DNA of 64,000 nt. Source: Cytophaga hutchinsonii ATCC 33406 (GTDB taxonomy: Bacteria > Bacteroidota > Bacteroidia > Cytophagales > Cytophagaceae). Each line of letters begins with the position of its first letter. The stretch's first letter is position 1. The stretch lies in NCBI RefSeq assembly GCF_000014145.1, contig NC_008255.1, forward strand, positions 559,501 through 623,500. Reading direction: 5' to 3'. The notes below the pieces were generated by a model that ran no database searches, was not told the origin of the DNA, and was given only the letters and a program-made list of their open reading frames with translations. The translations under genes and the position numbers were made by a program. Below are positions 1-9,065 of the stretch, piece by piece.

Positions 1-726
1 ATTTGAAGCAAACACATGGATGGGAGACACTGGTGTGTAACTTGTCGCAGCAGTAGCATCATATTCAAATACAAGATTGTCAATAAATGCTACGGTGTTT
101 TCATCAATTGATCCGTCATTTAAATTACCTACTGTAATTAACATACTTAAATACACGGCATTATTCGGGTCTGTCGGATCGTAGACTAAGTCAATCTCAA
201 ATTTTTCATACATCGGTTGATTTTCGGAAGCAGTGAATACCCCGTAAAATAAAGGATCTTCTGAGGTGAAATTTGAACCGAATACCTTAATCTGCAATTC
301 ATCACCAACCGCACCCGCTGTGCATTTATAGTAACCCGTTAGTTTTGAAGGACGGCCGGTAAAAGGAATACCGAATGAAGCAACCGATCCTTCTTCTTCA
401 AAATACGCTGCTTCCCCAAGCGTTACAAAATTGTAATAGGCTTTATCATCAAAGTATTGAGGACCAAGTTTCAGTGCGTAGCTGCCCGATTGCTTATCTG
501 TTGTTTTGTACGTAAACGGTAATGCCGGACACTCAATAGCATCTGTTTCATTTTTTGCGTTCAGATAAAAAAAAGCCTGCCCAGTTAAGAAATTGTCCAA
601 TGAATCCAGTGCTGAACAATATTCCGAAGATGACCAGTTTTCAAAATCACCGTTTGCAATCTGAGTTTGAGAAAAAGAGCTTAATGAAAGTGCTGACAGA
701 GAAAGATAACATATAATTTTTTTCAT
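1..726 (-). CDS. Secreted T9SS-type surface protein, paralog 1 (partial, C-terminus off window)
   Basis: The frame is open from the ATG at 726 to the left window edge (242 codons), so the C-terminal part is missing. The product starts with a signal peptide (MKKIICYLSLSALSLSSFSQ) followed by the motif NGDFENW, then FTGRPSKLTGYY, AFIDNLVFEY and SPIHVFAS near the edge. The same blocks occur in the same order in the three genes to the right, so this is a more diverged member of one tandem family. By comparison the missing end should be a type A T9SS sorting domain of about 40 to 50 residues. The GFENW-type N-terminal domain resembles carbohydrate-binding-like (PCMD/jelly-roll) domains of Bacteroidota surface proteins; that assignment is inference. 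Ligand unknown. Confidence 0.8.
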   Translation of the reverse strand, partial: MKKIICYLSLSALSLSSFSQTQIANGDFENWSSSEYCSALDSLDNFLTGQAFFYLNAKNETDAIECPALPFTYKTTDKQSGSYALKLGPQYFDDKAYYNFVTLGEAAYFEEEGSVASFGIPFTGRPSKLTGYYKCTAGAVGDELQIKVFGSNFTSEDPLFYGVFTASENQPMYEKFEIDLVYDPTDPNNAVYLSMLITVGNLNDGSIDENTVAFIDNLVFEYDATAATSYTPVSPIHVFASN

Positions 727-749
727 GGAGGTAAATTAAATGGCAGGAT

Positions 750-789
750 AAAAAAAAGGATTAATAAGTATAAACTTATTAATCCTTTT
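750..789 (-). terminator. Intrinsic terminator after paralog 2
   Basis: There is a perfect 16-bp inverted repeat (754-769 with 774-789) with an ATAA loop. On the minus strand it is followed by eight T (positions 757 down to 750). It lies 25 bp past the stop of the 815-1651 gene and 24 bp before the start of paralog 1, so it separates the two transcriptionally. Confidence 0.85.
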
Positions 790-814
790 CATTTGATATA
801 TTATATAGCGAGGA

Positions 815-1651
815 TTACTCGATTACTACTTTTTTGCTGAAGTAGTTGCCATTGTAGTTGTATGTAACAATATATAAACCGCTGTTTAGTGAGTTAGCGC
901 TTACCGTTTTTGTACTCGCAGCTTCCTGTATTTTGTTTGCACCAAGCATATCAACAACATGTACATCAGAAACATTTTCAGAGAAGTTGATTACATTGTT
1001 TGCAGCAAAAACGTTGATTGGAGATTTTGCAGCGTAGTTAACTGCTGATGTTGCAGTATATTCGAATGACAATGCATCAATCAAAGCAGTTGTACTAGCT
1101 GTTGCATACCCATTTGTTGTATTTCCTATTGTAAAACCAATTACTACGTACGTTGGTTCTGACGTATTGTCTGTATAATCCAAGGTGATTTCAAATTTTG
1201 TGTAATCACCTTGTGATGCGGATAAGGTAACTTCACCATACGCAACTTCATCATCATTTTCATCGCCAATGCCTACAAAGATACCTAAGGTATCCGTTCC
1301 GCCTTTTGTGAACATTGTATATCCAACAAGTTTTGTAGGGCGTCCTGTGAAATCAGATTGTAAAAAAACACCATTTCCAAGTGATGCTCCTAAAAACACC
1401 TGAGGTTTAAGTTGTAATGCGTACGTGCCGGAATATTTATTGGTTGCTTTAGTGATTCCGGTAGATGAAGGACAAAAACCGTTTTCTTCGTTAAATAAAT
1501 CTGCAGCGCTTATGTAGCCAGATGGTATTTCAGTACCCTCACAAGAAGCATCTTCCCAGTTTTCAAAGCCACCATTTGGAACTGCAGGTGTTTGTGCAAA
1601 AGACAATAAAGACGTTGCTGCAAGAGCTGCTGAAAGTAAAATTTTTTTCAT
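815..1651 (-). CDS. Secreted T9SS type A surface protein, paralog 2
   Basis: 278 residues. Signal peptide at residues 1-20 ending in SFAQ. The domain begins with AVPNGGFENW and contains FTGRPTKLVGYT, GEVTLSASQGDYTKFEITL and ALIDALSFEY. The last about 75 residues form a type A T9SS sorting domain: SPINVFAANN, then a short beta region with VVDMLGA, a SGLYIVTYNYNG turn and the terminal KKVVIE. The family predicts export through the outer membrane and surface attachment or release. The gene is in a tandem array of four close paralogs on the same strand and is followed by a strong terminator. The N-terminal domain may be carbohydrate-binding; this is not shown by the sequence. Confidence 0.85.
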   Translation of the reverse strand: MKKILLSAALAATSLLSFAQTPAVPNGGFENWEDASCEGTEIPSGYISAADLFNEENGFCPSSTGITKATNKYSGTYALQLKPQVFLGASLGNGVFLQSDFTGRPTKLVGYTMFTKGGTDTLGIFVGIGDENDDEVAYGEVTLSASQGDYTKFEITLDYTDNTSEPTYVVIGFTIGNTTNGYATASTTALIDALSFEYTATSAVNYAAKSPINVFAANNVINFSENVSDVHVVDMLGANKIQEAASTKTVSANSLNSGLYIVTYNYNGNYFSKKVVIE

Positions 1652-1707
1652 ATCTATATTAATTTTATGTTCTTATTTTATTAAAATCAAGTTTAGCAAT
1701 TAACCAA

Positions 1708-2544
1708 TTACTCGATCACTACTTTTTTGCTGAAGTAGTTGCCGTTGTAGTTGTACGTCACAATGTATAGACCACTTGTTAAAGAAGACGTATTCATTGT
1801 TTTTGTACTTGAAGCCTCCTGTATTTTGCTGGCGCCAACCATATCAACAACATGTACATCAGAAACATTTTCAGAGAAGTTGATTGTGTTGTTTGCAGCA
1901 AAAACGTTGATTGGAGATTTTGCAGCGTAGTTAACTGTTGATGTTGGACTGTATTCGAATGACAATGCATCAATTAATGCAACGGTAGAGGATGATGCAA
2001 AGCCTGTTTTCGCACCTGTTCCAATAACCAGGACTAATGTATTCACGTCTGAAGTATTTTCAGCATCGTATTCCAGTGTGATCTCAAATTTAGTATAAGC
2101 ACCTTGTGTTGCAGAAAGAGTTAATTCTCCATAAGCTACTGGATTTTCATTTTCAATATCTCCAACAGCCACCATGATGCCTAACGTATCCGTTCCGCCT
2201 TTAGTGAATTTTGTATAGCCAACAAGCTTTGTAGGACGGCCAGTAAAATCAGATGATAAGAAAACACTGTTCCCAATATTTATACCGCTTTGGGTTGCTG
2301 AAGTTAATTGCAATGCATATGTGCCTGAATACTTAGTGGTTGATTTAGAAATGCCTGTAGTTGTTGGGCATACTCCATTATCTTCAAAAAACATGTCGGC
2401 AGTAGTTACATACTCATCTGGTGTTTCGCCATCACAAAGTGCTTCGGACCAGTTTTCAAAACCACCATTTGGGACCGCAGGTGTTTGTGCAAAAGAAAAT
2501 AAAGAAGTTGCTACAAGAGCTGATGTAAGTAAAATTTTTTTCAT
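1708..2544 (-). CDS. Secreted T9SS type A surface protein, paralog 3
   Basis: 278 residues with the same architecture as its neighbours: signal peptide 1-20, AVPNGGFENW at about 22-31, FTGRPTKLVGYTKFTKGG in the middle, ALIDALSFEY at about 190-200, then a T9SS type A tail ending KKVVIE. The C-terminal 75 residues are almost identical to those of paralogs 2 and 4, while the central domain differs in length and sequence. The non-coding strip just upstream of its start (tctatattaatttta) is also shared with paralog 2, so the duplicated unit included the 5' flank. No terminator is seen between this gene and paralog 2 (56 bp gap), so they may be co-transcribed. Confidence 0.85.
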   Translation of the reverse strand: MKKILLTSALVATSLFSFAQTPAVPNGGFENWSEALCDGETPDEYVTTADMFFEDNGVCPTTTGISKSTTKYSGTYALQLTSATQSGINIGNSVFLSSDFTGRPTKLVGYTKFTKGGTDTLGIMVAVGDIENENPVAYGELTLSATQGAYTKFEITLEYDAENTSDVNTLVLVIGTGAKTGFASSSTVALIDALSFEYSPTSTVNYAAKSPINVFAANNTINFSENVSDVHVVDMVGASKIQEASSTKTMNTSSLTSGLYIVTYNYNGNYFSKKVVIE

Positions 2545-2587
2545 ATCTATATTAATTTTATATTTTATTAAAAAGCAAGTTTAACAG

Positions 2588-3439
2588 TTATTCAATTACT
2601 ACTTTTTTGCTGAAGTAGTTGCCGTTGTAGTTGTACGTCACAATGTATAAACCGCTTATTAAAGAAGCCGTGTTCATTGTTTTTGTGCTTGCAGCTTCCT
2701 GTATTTTGCTTGCACCAAGCATATCTGTAACATGAACGTCAGAAACATTTTCAGAGAAGTTGATGCTATTGTTTGCAGCAAAAACGTTGATTGGAGACTT
2801 TGAAGAATAGTTAACGGTAGAAGTTGCTGTTCCATATTCAAAAGATAACGCATCAATCAAAGCAATACTGCTGGCAGAAGCTTTATCAGAGGCATTTCCA
2901 AGGTTGATAAAAATAATTAATGAAGATACATCATTAGTATTTGATGTACCATACTCCAACGTGATTTCGAATTTTGTATATCCGGATTGTGTCGTTGAAA
3001 TATTTACTTCATTATATGCCACTTCATTACCATTAGCATCGTCTAATTCTACACCAATGTTTAGTACATCGGTACCACCTTTAGTAAATTTTGTATAACC
3101 AACCAGTTTTGTCGGGCGACCATTAAAACTAACACCATAATCATCAACAGATGAAGATAAATATATTGAATTTGAAGAGGAACCTTGAAATCCGAATGCG
3201 GTCAGTTTTAACGCATAGGTACCAGAATATTTGTCCGTGGATTTCGTTACACCGGCATCGCTAGGGCAACTATTAAAAAAGGAATTGTATAATTCAGCAG
3301 CTGTAAAATAGTCGTCGGGTTTTTCACCGCAAGGACTTGTTGTCCAGGTTTCAAAACCACCATTTGGAACTGCAGGGGTTTGTGCAAAAGAAAATAAAGA
3401 CGTTGCTGCAAGAGTTACTGTAAGTAAAATTTTTTTCAT
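2588..3439 (-). CDS. Secreted T9SS type A surface protein, paralog 4
   Basis: 283 residues; first gene of the array in transcription order. Signal peptide 1-20 (ends SFAQ), AVPNGGFETW in place of GFENW, FNGRPTKLVGYTKFTKGG, ALIDALSFEYG, and the shared sorting tail ending KKVVIE. It has a small insertion before FNGRPTK compared with paralogs 2 and 3 (region around SSSVDDYGVS). The gap to the PorE-like gene (3440-3573) is very AT-rich and probably holds the promoter, but I found no clear TAnnTTTG box. Function unknown beyond probable secretion and surface display by the T9SS. Confidence 0.85.
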   Translation of the reverse strand: MKKILLTVTLAATSLFSFAQTPAVPNGGFETWTTSPCGEKPDDYFTAAELYNSFFNSCPSDAGVTKSTDKYSGTYALKLTAFGFQGSSSNSIYLSSSVDDYGVSFNGRPTKLVGYTKFTKGGTDVLNIGVELDDANGNEVAYNEVNISTTQSGYTKFEITLEYGTSNTNDVSSLIIFINLGNASDKASASSIALIDALSFEYGTATSTVNYSSKSPINVFAANNSINFSENVSDVHVTDMLGASKIQEAASTKTMNTASLISGLYIVTYNYNGNYFSKKVVIE

Positions 3440-3573
3440 AGGTAATGAGTTATGGGGAAATAATAATTTGAAGAGCTTAAATTAGAATATCTAATCGATT
3501 TTTAAAAATAATGTTGATAAAACTAAATATAATTTCAAATTATGAATTAAAAAAATACAACAAATAGAATAAT

Positions 3574-5436
3574 TTATAGAATTTTTATTTCAGTTCTGCG
3601 ATTTTGTTGCCTGCCGGTATCTGTTGTATTCGGAGCTACAGGTTGAGAGGAGCCGTAACCTTTGGCAACTAATCTGCCTGCGCTTATGCCATTAGCAGTT
3701 AAAAAAGTTACGACGTTTTTAGCGCGTTCTTCAGATAATTTCTGATTTAATGTTTCATCGCCGATATTATCCGTATGGCCGGCAATTTCAATACGCAAGG
3801 TTGGATTGTTTTTTAGCAGGTCAACCAGTTTTAAGAGTTCAGCCGTTGATTCTAAGCGTATGGTTGCTTTGCCGGAATCAAAGAAAATATTTCTCAAAAT
3901 AATTTTACCGGAGGTTTTAATTGTTACCAATGTAATATCCTGTTTATATTCTTTAAAACCATTGGTATTATTGAGTGTCATATTTTCGGAATAAAATAAA
4001 TGGCCCTCTTTTTCAATAGCAATCCCATAGTTTTTACCCGCTGGCAGCGAAAGCAGGTATTCACCTGTTTCACTATTTGACCTATATCTGGCAACAATTT
4101 CCTTTGTTGCATTATCTGTAATGGTGATGGAAGCTTCCGTTGGTTTTCCTGTCTGGTCGTCAAGTATTTTGCCTTTTAACAACGCAAGCTCCGGTTCATT
4201 TTCTGCTGCAGGCATACGGATCGAATAAATATCCTGCTTCCCGAAACCGCCTTCTTTATTGGAAGAATAATAACCGATTTTTCCATCTGCAGATAATACA
4301 AAATACACGTCGTCGCCCGCCGTGTTAACAGGCGAGCCCATATTTTCCGGTGTTGACCATACACCGTTGGCTAACTTTGTTGTTTTAAACACGTCATAAC
4401 CACCCATGGTAGAATGGCCTTTGGAACTGAAGTAAAGTGTTTTTCCATCCGGGTGCATATACGGAGCGTCTTCGTCAAACGGGGTATTGATGGTGAGTTT
4501 CACAGGTTTGCTCCAATTACCGCCAACGGTTCTGCTGCACATATAAATATCTCTGTTTGAATAGGCATTTGTTGCACGGACAAAAAAGAGGGTACGCTCA
4601 TCGGGTGAGAGACACGCTGAAGTTTCAAAAAACTCTGTATTCATGGGCAAAGGCGAAGCGGCGCTCCATTTTTTTCCTTTTAATTCAGATTGAAAAATAT
4701 CTCCGCCATTCACGCCCCGGTAAATAAACATGGTTTGCCCGCCTTCTGAAATACCCACACAGGCATCGTGTACATCTGTATTTAAAGGCGCTCCTATATT
4801 TATTGCCTGGTTCCAGGCGCCCCCAACATTGCTGCACATATAAATATCTTCATAAGGAAGCCCGTCGGCTTCAAGCTTGCCGCCGGTACTGCCGCCTCTG
4901 CGGGAAGTAAAATACAGCTTAGAAAGATCTGCTGTAATGTTGGGAAGATAATCCATACCCTGCGAGTTTACCAATGCGCCGGCATTGGTAATTTTTATGT
5001 TTTTAGGATTGCTTGTATAACGTTTGCCATTCATACATTCACCTTCCAGACGTGAAATGTTTTTAGAATTCAGTTTTCCTGGATCAGATTTTTTGTAATA
5101 ATAGATAGCCGAATCCCAGCGGTGATTCTGATGTAATGCTTGCGCATACACAAAATACATTTCATTAGTTGGGTTAGGAGATTTACGAACCGCAACACCC
5201 GCATAGTCCAGCGCTTTTTGCTTGGGAGAAGTGAGCAGGTAACACTGAGCAAGCATGAAGTTTACATATGGATGTTCTTTATTTTGCTGCCAGGCTAATT
5301 CATAATTGACAAACGCGTCTGAATAATTTTTTGCTTGAAAAGCGGCGTCACCTTTTTTGATCAGTTTATCATCCTGACCGAAAACTGAGCAGATAAACAG
5401 AAAAAAAGAAAGAAGAATAAATAGAATACGGTTCAT
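3574..5436 (-). CDS. PorE-like periplasmic OmpA/PD40/TPR protein
   Basis: 620 residues from the ATG at 5436 (an in-frame ATG at 5460 lies before the hydrophobic signal segment and is less likely). Order of parts: signal peptide MNRILFILLSFFLFICSVFG; TPR-like helices at about 25-130; WD40/PD40-type beta-propeller at about 160-400 (repeated YFSSKG, SPDERTLFFV and ADGKIGYYSS blocks); a carboxypeptidase-regulatory-like domain at about 405-480; and a C-terminal OmpA peptidoglycan-binding domain with IEIAGHTDNIGDE and LSEERAKNV. This order is that of PorE, which ties the T9SS to peptidoglycan. A clear lipobox is not seen, whereas PorE of Porphyromonas is a lipoprotein, so this could be one of the several OmpA/PD40 paralogs common in Bacteroidota. 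Confidence 0.8.
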   Translation of the reverse strand: MNRILFILLSFFLFICSVFGQDDKLIKKGDAAFQAKNYSDAFVNYELAWQQNKEHPYVNFMLAQCYLLTSPKQKALDYAGVAVRKSPNPTNEMYFVYAQALHQNHRWDSAIYYYKKSDPGKLNSKNISRLEGECMNGKRYTSNPKNIKITNAGALVNSQGMDYLPNITADLSKLYFTSRRGGSTGGKLEADGLPYEDIYMCSNVGGAWNQAINIGAPLNTDVHDACVGISEGGQTMFIYRGVNGGDIFQSELKGKKWSAASPLPMNTEFFETSACLSPDERTLFFVRATNAYSNRDIYMCSRTVGGNWSKPVKLTINTPFDEDAPYMHPDGKTLYFSSKGHSTMGGYDVFKTTKLANGVWSTPENMGSPVNTAGDDVYFVLSADGKIGYYSSNKEGGFGKQDIYSIRMPAAENEPELALLKGKILDDQTGKPTEASITITDNATKEIVARYRSNSETGEYLLSLPAGKNYGIAIEKEGHLFYSENMTLNNTNGFKEYKQDITLVTIKTSGKIILRNIFFDSGKATIRLESTAELLKLVDLLKNNPTLRIEIAGHTDNIGDETLNQKLSEERAKNVVTFLTANGISAGRLVAKGYGSSQPVAPNTTDTGRQQNRRTEIKIL

Positions 5437-5545
5437 TGGTTTAACGGTTGGTTGAGGCAATGATGTATACTATATTAACGAATCTATAGATAAAAACGAT
5501 GCCTTTTTGAAAAAAGCTTAATGTGTAAAGCCTAAGGCTTGAAGC

Positions 5546-5577
5546 AAAAAATCCTCTCATATAATGAGAGGATTTTT
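5546..5577 (-). terminator. Intrinsic terminator after the DUF4293 gene
   Basis: Perfect 10-bp stem ATCCTCTCAT/ATGAGAGGAT (5551-5560 with 5564-5573), 3-base loop, flanked by A5 on the left and T5 on the right, so it could work in both directions. It lies about 60 bp past the stop of the minus-strand DUF4293 gene. The flanks hold imperfect copies of an AAGCCTTAGGC-like palindrome also seen at 15432-15590. Confidence 0.75.
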
Positions 5578-5634
5578 AAATTTACTGTAAAAAAGCTTTA
5601 GGCCTTCAGCATTAAGCCTTTTGCATCATGCATA

Positions 5635-6102
5635 TTAGCGTATCCTGTCTACCGACTTAACCAGTTCTTCGTCTTTCTGAATGCGCTTGCCTGCAATAAA
5701 ACACAGGATCAGGGCTGCAAGAGGGAGGTAAAAAGCCAGACCGAATTTTTCCGTGAATTCGGCTGTGCCGATTAATATTTTTGCTTCGCGTATGTACCAG
5801 AAATATAGGCCTTCGATCAGACAGATCAGGATGGTATTCATCATGTTTAAGCGCATCTGAAGCAGTCTGTTATTGTATTTGAAAATGATAAAAAACGTAA
5901 GAAAGATGCTTAGTGCAACCAGCGCTGCTATGAAAATAATATTTTTGTCCGTAGAAATGGTTTCATGACTAATGGTTAGTGCAAAGGAGTTTACCTCATA
6001 AGAAGTATTGTCAGAAACAGCATTCCAGGCGGGTGTAAACAGGCAGCCGATCAGCACAGCAGCACAAATAAGTAAGAGTAGCGATTGAATTCTTTGTATC
6101 AT
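5635..6102 (-). CDS. DUF4293 family membrane protein
   Basis: 155 residues from the ATG at 6102, which gives MIQRIQSLLLLICAAV, the usual start of this family; an in-frame ATG four codons upstream is possible. Four membrane segments are visible (about 7-25, 49-70, 82-105 and 118-138). A charged tail follows. The family is restricted to Bacteroidota and has no known function. The gene is divergent from truA, whose start lies 42 bp away, so the two share a short promoter region. Confidence 0.8.
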   Translation of the reverse strand: MIQRIQSLLLLICAAVLIGCLFTPAWNAVSDNTSYEVNSFALTISHETISTDKNIIFIAALVALSIFLTFFIIFKYNNRLLQMRLNMMNTILICLIEGLYFWYIREAKILIGTAEFTEKFGLAFYLPLAALILCFIAGKRIQKDEELVKSVDRIR

Positions 6103-6144
6103 ACGGGCTTTCAATTAAATTGCAGATATAAAAATAATAAAAAA

Positions 6145-6891
6145 TTGAGATATTTTCTGGATATATCGTATCGCGGTGCTAATTATCATGGATGGCAGAT
6201 ACAGGAAAACGCGGTAACGGTACAGGGGGTTTTACAAAAAGCATTGAGCAATGTGCTTGGTGCTAAGATTGATATACTTGGAAGCGGGCGTACAGATACC
6301 GGCGTGCATGCTTCTTCGCAGATTGTTCATCTCGATTCTCCCAAAGAAATTGATGCAGCGCTAATCTTCCGGATAAACGGCTACCTGCCAAAGGATATCT
6401 GCATTAAATCTGCGCGTTTGGTGCAGGATGATGCTCATGCCCGTTTTGACGCGCTTTCCAGAGCATATGTATATCGCATTACCTTAGTTAAGAATCCGTT
6501 TGAAATTGGCCTGGCCTATTATTTTTATCCGCCAATAGAAATTGATCGAATGAATAAAGCAGCAGCAATTTTATTGCAATACGAAGATTTTGAAAGTTTT
6601 AGCAAAGTGCATACAGACGTAACCAATTTTAATTGCACCATTTTTCACGCGTATTGGGAACGTAACGGTGACATGCTGTATTTTCATGTGAAAGCCAACC
6701 GTTTCCTCCGGGGAATGGTACGCACACTTGTTGGTACCATGCTGGAAGTAGGCAAGGGGCGTATGAGCCTGGATGATTTTGTGCAGATCATTTTAGCAAA
6801 AGACAGAAAGCGGGCAGGAATTTCGGCGCCGCCGGAAGCATTGTATTTATCAGAAGTTGAATATCCGGCGGAGGTATATAAGCATGTCTGA
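6145..6891 (+). CDS. truA: tRNA pseudouridine synthase A
   Basis: Makes pseudouridine at positions 38-40 of the tRNA anticodon arm. From a TTG start at 6145 the protein is 248 residues and begins MRYFLDISYRGANYHGWQ, the conserved family start; an ATG at 6085 in the same frame would run into the divergent DUF4293 gene and add residues that fit no family member. The catalytic aspartate is in GSGRTDTGVHA (D51). Later family blocks are FRINGYLPKDI, ARFDALSRAYVYRI and VKANRFLRGMVRTLVGTMLEVG. The 3' end overlaps the start of the next gene, so truA and the ABC transporter are probably co-translated. Confidence 0.93.
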   Translation: MRYFLDISYRGANYHGWQIQENAVTVQGVLQKALSNVLGAKIDILGSGRTDTGVHASSQIVHLDSPKEIDAALIFRINGYLPKDICIKSARLVQDDAHARFDALSRAYVYRITLVKNPFEIGLAYYFYPPIEIDRMNKAAAILLQYEDFESFSKVHTDVTNFNCTIFHAYWERNGDMLYFHVKANRFLRGMVRTLVGTMLEVGKGRMSLDDFVQIILAKDRKRAGISAPPEALYLSEVEYPAEVYKHV

Positions 6892-7789
6892 GATACTTAA
6901 ACTGGAAGCGGTTACAAAAATATTTGGCTCCTACACAGCCATTGAGAGCGTATCTCTGTCTCTTAAGAAAAACAGTGTGCTTGGTTTGCTTGGTCCGAAT
7001 GGCGCGGGAAAAACAACTTTGCTGCGCCTGATTACGCAGATTGTGCTGCCTGATAGCGGACAATTATTTTTTAACGGCGAACAGCTGCAGGAAGCGCACC
7101 GCACAAAGATGGGCTACCTGCCTGAAGAGCGCGGCCTGTATCGTAAGATGCGCGTGCAGGAACAATTGATCTACTTCGCGCAACTTCGTGGTTTGTCTCC
7201 GCGTGAAGCAAAGCACCAAAGCAGGGACTGGCTGAAGCGTCTTGAAATAGAACACCTGCAGAGTCAGGTACTGGAAACACTTTCAAAAGGTCAGCAGCAG
7301 AAGATTCAATTTATTTCAGCAGTAGTGCATCAGCCCGAATTGTTGATTCTGGATGAACCGTTCAGCGGCTTTGATCCGGCAAATGCAGAGGTAATTAAAA
7401 AAGAAATTCAGGCATTGCAGCGTTCCGGTACTACCATTATTTATTCTACACACCGCATGGATACAGTAGAAGATGTATGTACAGAACTGGTATTGATCAA
7501 TCAGGCAAAAATAGTATTGCAGGGAGAACCGCATGCAATACGCAAACAGTTCGATAAAGGCTATATACGGCTGATCTACAGCGGAACCTTGCCCGATTCT
7601 GCAAAGGCAGGCATTATAGAGCAGAAACAACTTACGGATGTAAAAGCATCGTATGTACTTTCCTCCGCATTAGATAAAAAGATGTTATTGAGCCTGCTGA
7701 TTGAGCAGGGAGAGGTACATGCATTTGAAGAATATTTACCAAGCATGTATGAACTGTTTTTAGAACACGTAAACAAACCGATGGTATGA
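6884..7789 (+). CDS. ABC transporter ATP-binding protein (NatA/DUF4162 type)
   Basis: 301 residues from ATG 6884, inside the end of truA. Walker A GPNGAGKTT at 37-45, signature LSKGQQQK at about 133-140, Walker B LLILDEPFSGFDP at about 153-165 and the switch histidine in YSTHRMDT. The last about 90 residues fit the DUF4162 extension of exporters of the NatA type. It pairs with the permease that overlaps its stop codon by 4 bp (ATGA). Substrate is not evident; NatAB homologs export Na+ or other small solutes, but many Bacteroidota copies are uncharacterised. Confidence 0.9.
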   Translation: MSEILKLEAVTKIFGSYTAIESVSLSLKKNSVLGLLGPNGAGKTTLLRLITQIVLPDSGQLFFNGEQLQEAHRTKMGYLPEERGLYRKMRVQEQLIYFAQLRGLSPREAKHQSRDWLKRLEIEHLQSQVLETLSKGQQQKIQFISAVVHQPELLILDEPFSGFDPANAEVIKKEIQALQRSGTTIIYSTHRMDTVEDVCTELVLINQAKIVLQGEPHAIRKQFDKGYIRLIYSGTLPDSAKAGIIEQKQLTDVKASYVLSSALDKKMLLSLLIEQGEVHAFEEYLPSMYELFLEHVNKPMV

Positions 7790-9045
7790 AGCAGATCTGG
7801 ATTGTTCTGAAACAGGAATATGTGAACCGCATTCAAAAACGTTCGTTCCTTGTACTTACGTTGCTTGGCCCGGTTATATCGCTGTGTATGTTATTGATTC
7901 CCGTTTACCTGAGCCTGAATACAACGGAACGTATACATGTGTGGCTGCAATCGCCTGATCAAAATCAGACAGGCGGTAATTATGCAGATGAAACATTTGT
8001 TTTTCATCCTGTAAAAAATAACAGCAGTAAAGAAACGGAAGCAGACTTTATGCTGGCGGGCAGGCATGCGGATGTGCTGGTGTATTATTCCGTTGAAGGC
8101 AAGCGTGTTGTTGTGTGGGACAAAAAAGGCTTGTCAGCCGCTGAACAGTGGAAACTTAAAAACAAGGTTCAGGATATGTATGCGAAAAGTATTGTTTCCG
8201 CCTATCTGCCTCAGCTGGCTGCAGCGCCGGATATGCAGTATATACCTCTGACAGAAGAACCGGAACATACAGATCTGTTTCAGCTGGTTGGTTTATTCTG
8301 TGCCATCGTTATTTACTTTTTTATTTTCTATTACGGTGTGCAGGTAATGAAAGGGATTGTTGATGAAAAAGTCAATCGGGTAGTAGAAGTAATCTTATGT
8401 TCGGTGAAACCTTTTAACTGGATGATGGGGAAAATACTGGGTATTGCTGCGGTGTGCCTCACACAGTTTGGTTTCTGGGCCTTGATTTATGTGCTTGTCG
8501 GTTTGAAATTTCAACAGCGATATGGAAATGCACTTACACAGTTTACGGATAAAAATATGAATGACACACTGCATGTAAGCAAAGATGCCTGGCAGGCACT
8601 GGAGTGGAATGTGTTTGCGGAAAGTTTTGCAAGCTTGCCGTTACTGCAGATCGGTGTGTGTTTCTTTGCGTTCTTTATATTGGGATATTTATTGTATGCA
8701 TCGCTGTTTGCGGCCATTGGAGCGATGACAGATAATGAAACCGATACACAGCAGTTTACCTTTCCAATCACCGCGCCGTTATTTATTACCTTCCTGTTTG
8801 CCGGCTTTATTATCAGCGACCCGGATGCACAGCTGTCTGTTGTGCTGTCGTATTTTCCGTTAACGTCCCCCGTAGCCATGATGCTGCGCATTCCTTTCGG
8901 TGTTTCGAATTGGGAAATTGCTGCTTCTTTACTGATACTCGCTTCAACATTTGTACTGGCTGTTTACATGGCTGCACAGGTATTTAAGCGTGGTGTGCTG
9001 CAGTATGGAAAAGCGATGGGGTGGAAGGATATTTTAGGATTTTAA
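7786..9045 (+). CDS. ABC-2 type transporter permease (NatB-like)
   Basis: 419 residues. One membrane segment near the N-terminus (about 20-42), a large extracytoplasmic domain (about 45-165), then about five membrane segments in the C-terminal half, including FQLVGLFCAIVIYFFIFYYG and the block MKGIVDEKVNRVVEVILCSVKP, typical of ABC2_membrane_3 proteins. The start ATG overlaps the stop of the ATPase gene, so it is the membrane half of that transporter. No terminator was found after it; the convergent gene ends 20 bp further on. Confidence 0.88.
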   Translation: MKQIWIVLKQEYVNRIQKRSFLVLTLLGPVISLCMLLIPVYLSLNTTERIHVWLQSPDQNQTGGNYADETFVFHPVKNNSSKETEADFMLAGRHADVLVYYSVEGKRVVVWDKKGLSAAEQWKLKNKVQDMYAKSIVSAYLPQLAAAPDMQYIPLTEEPEHTDLFQLVGLFCAIVIYFFIFYYGVQVMKGIVDEKVNRVVEVILCSVKPFNWMMGKILGIAAVCLTQFGFWALIYVLVGLKFQQRYGNALTQFTDKNMNDTLHVSKDAWQALEWNVFAESFASLPLLQIGVCFFAFFILGYLLYASLFAAIGAMTDNETDTQQFTFPITAPLFITFLFAGFIISDPDAQLSVVLSYFPLTSPVAMMLRIPFGVSNWEIAASLLILASTFVLAVYMAAQVFKRGVLQYGKAMGWKDILGF

Positions 9046-9065
9046 AAAGCAATTTTACTTCACAT

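Noticed and set aside
6085-6144. ATG start for truA at 6085
   Set aside because: It overlaps the divergent DUF4293 start and adds residues not seen in TruA; the conserved start follows TTG 6145.
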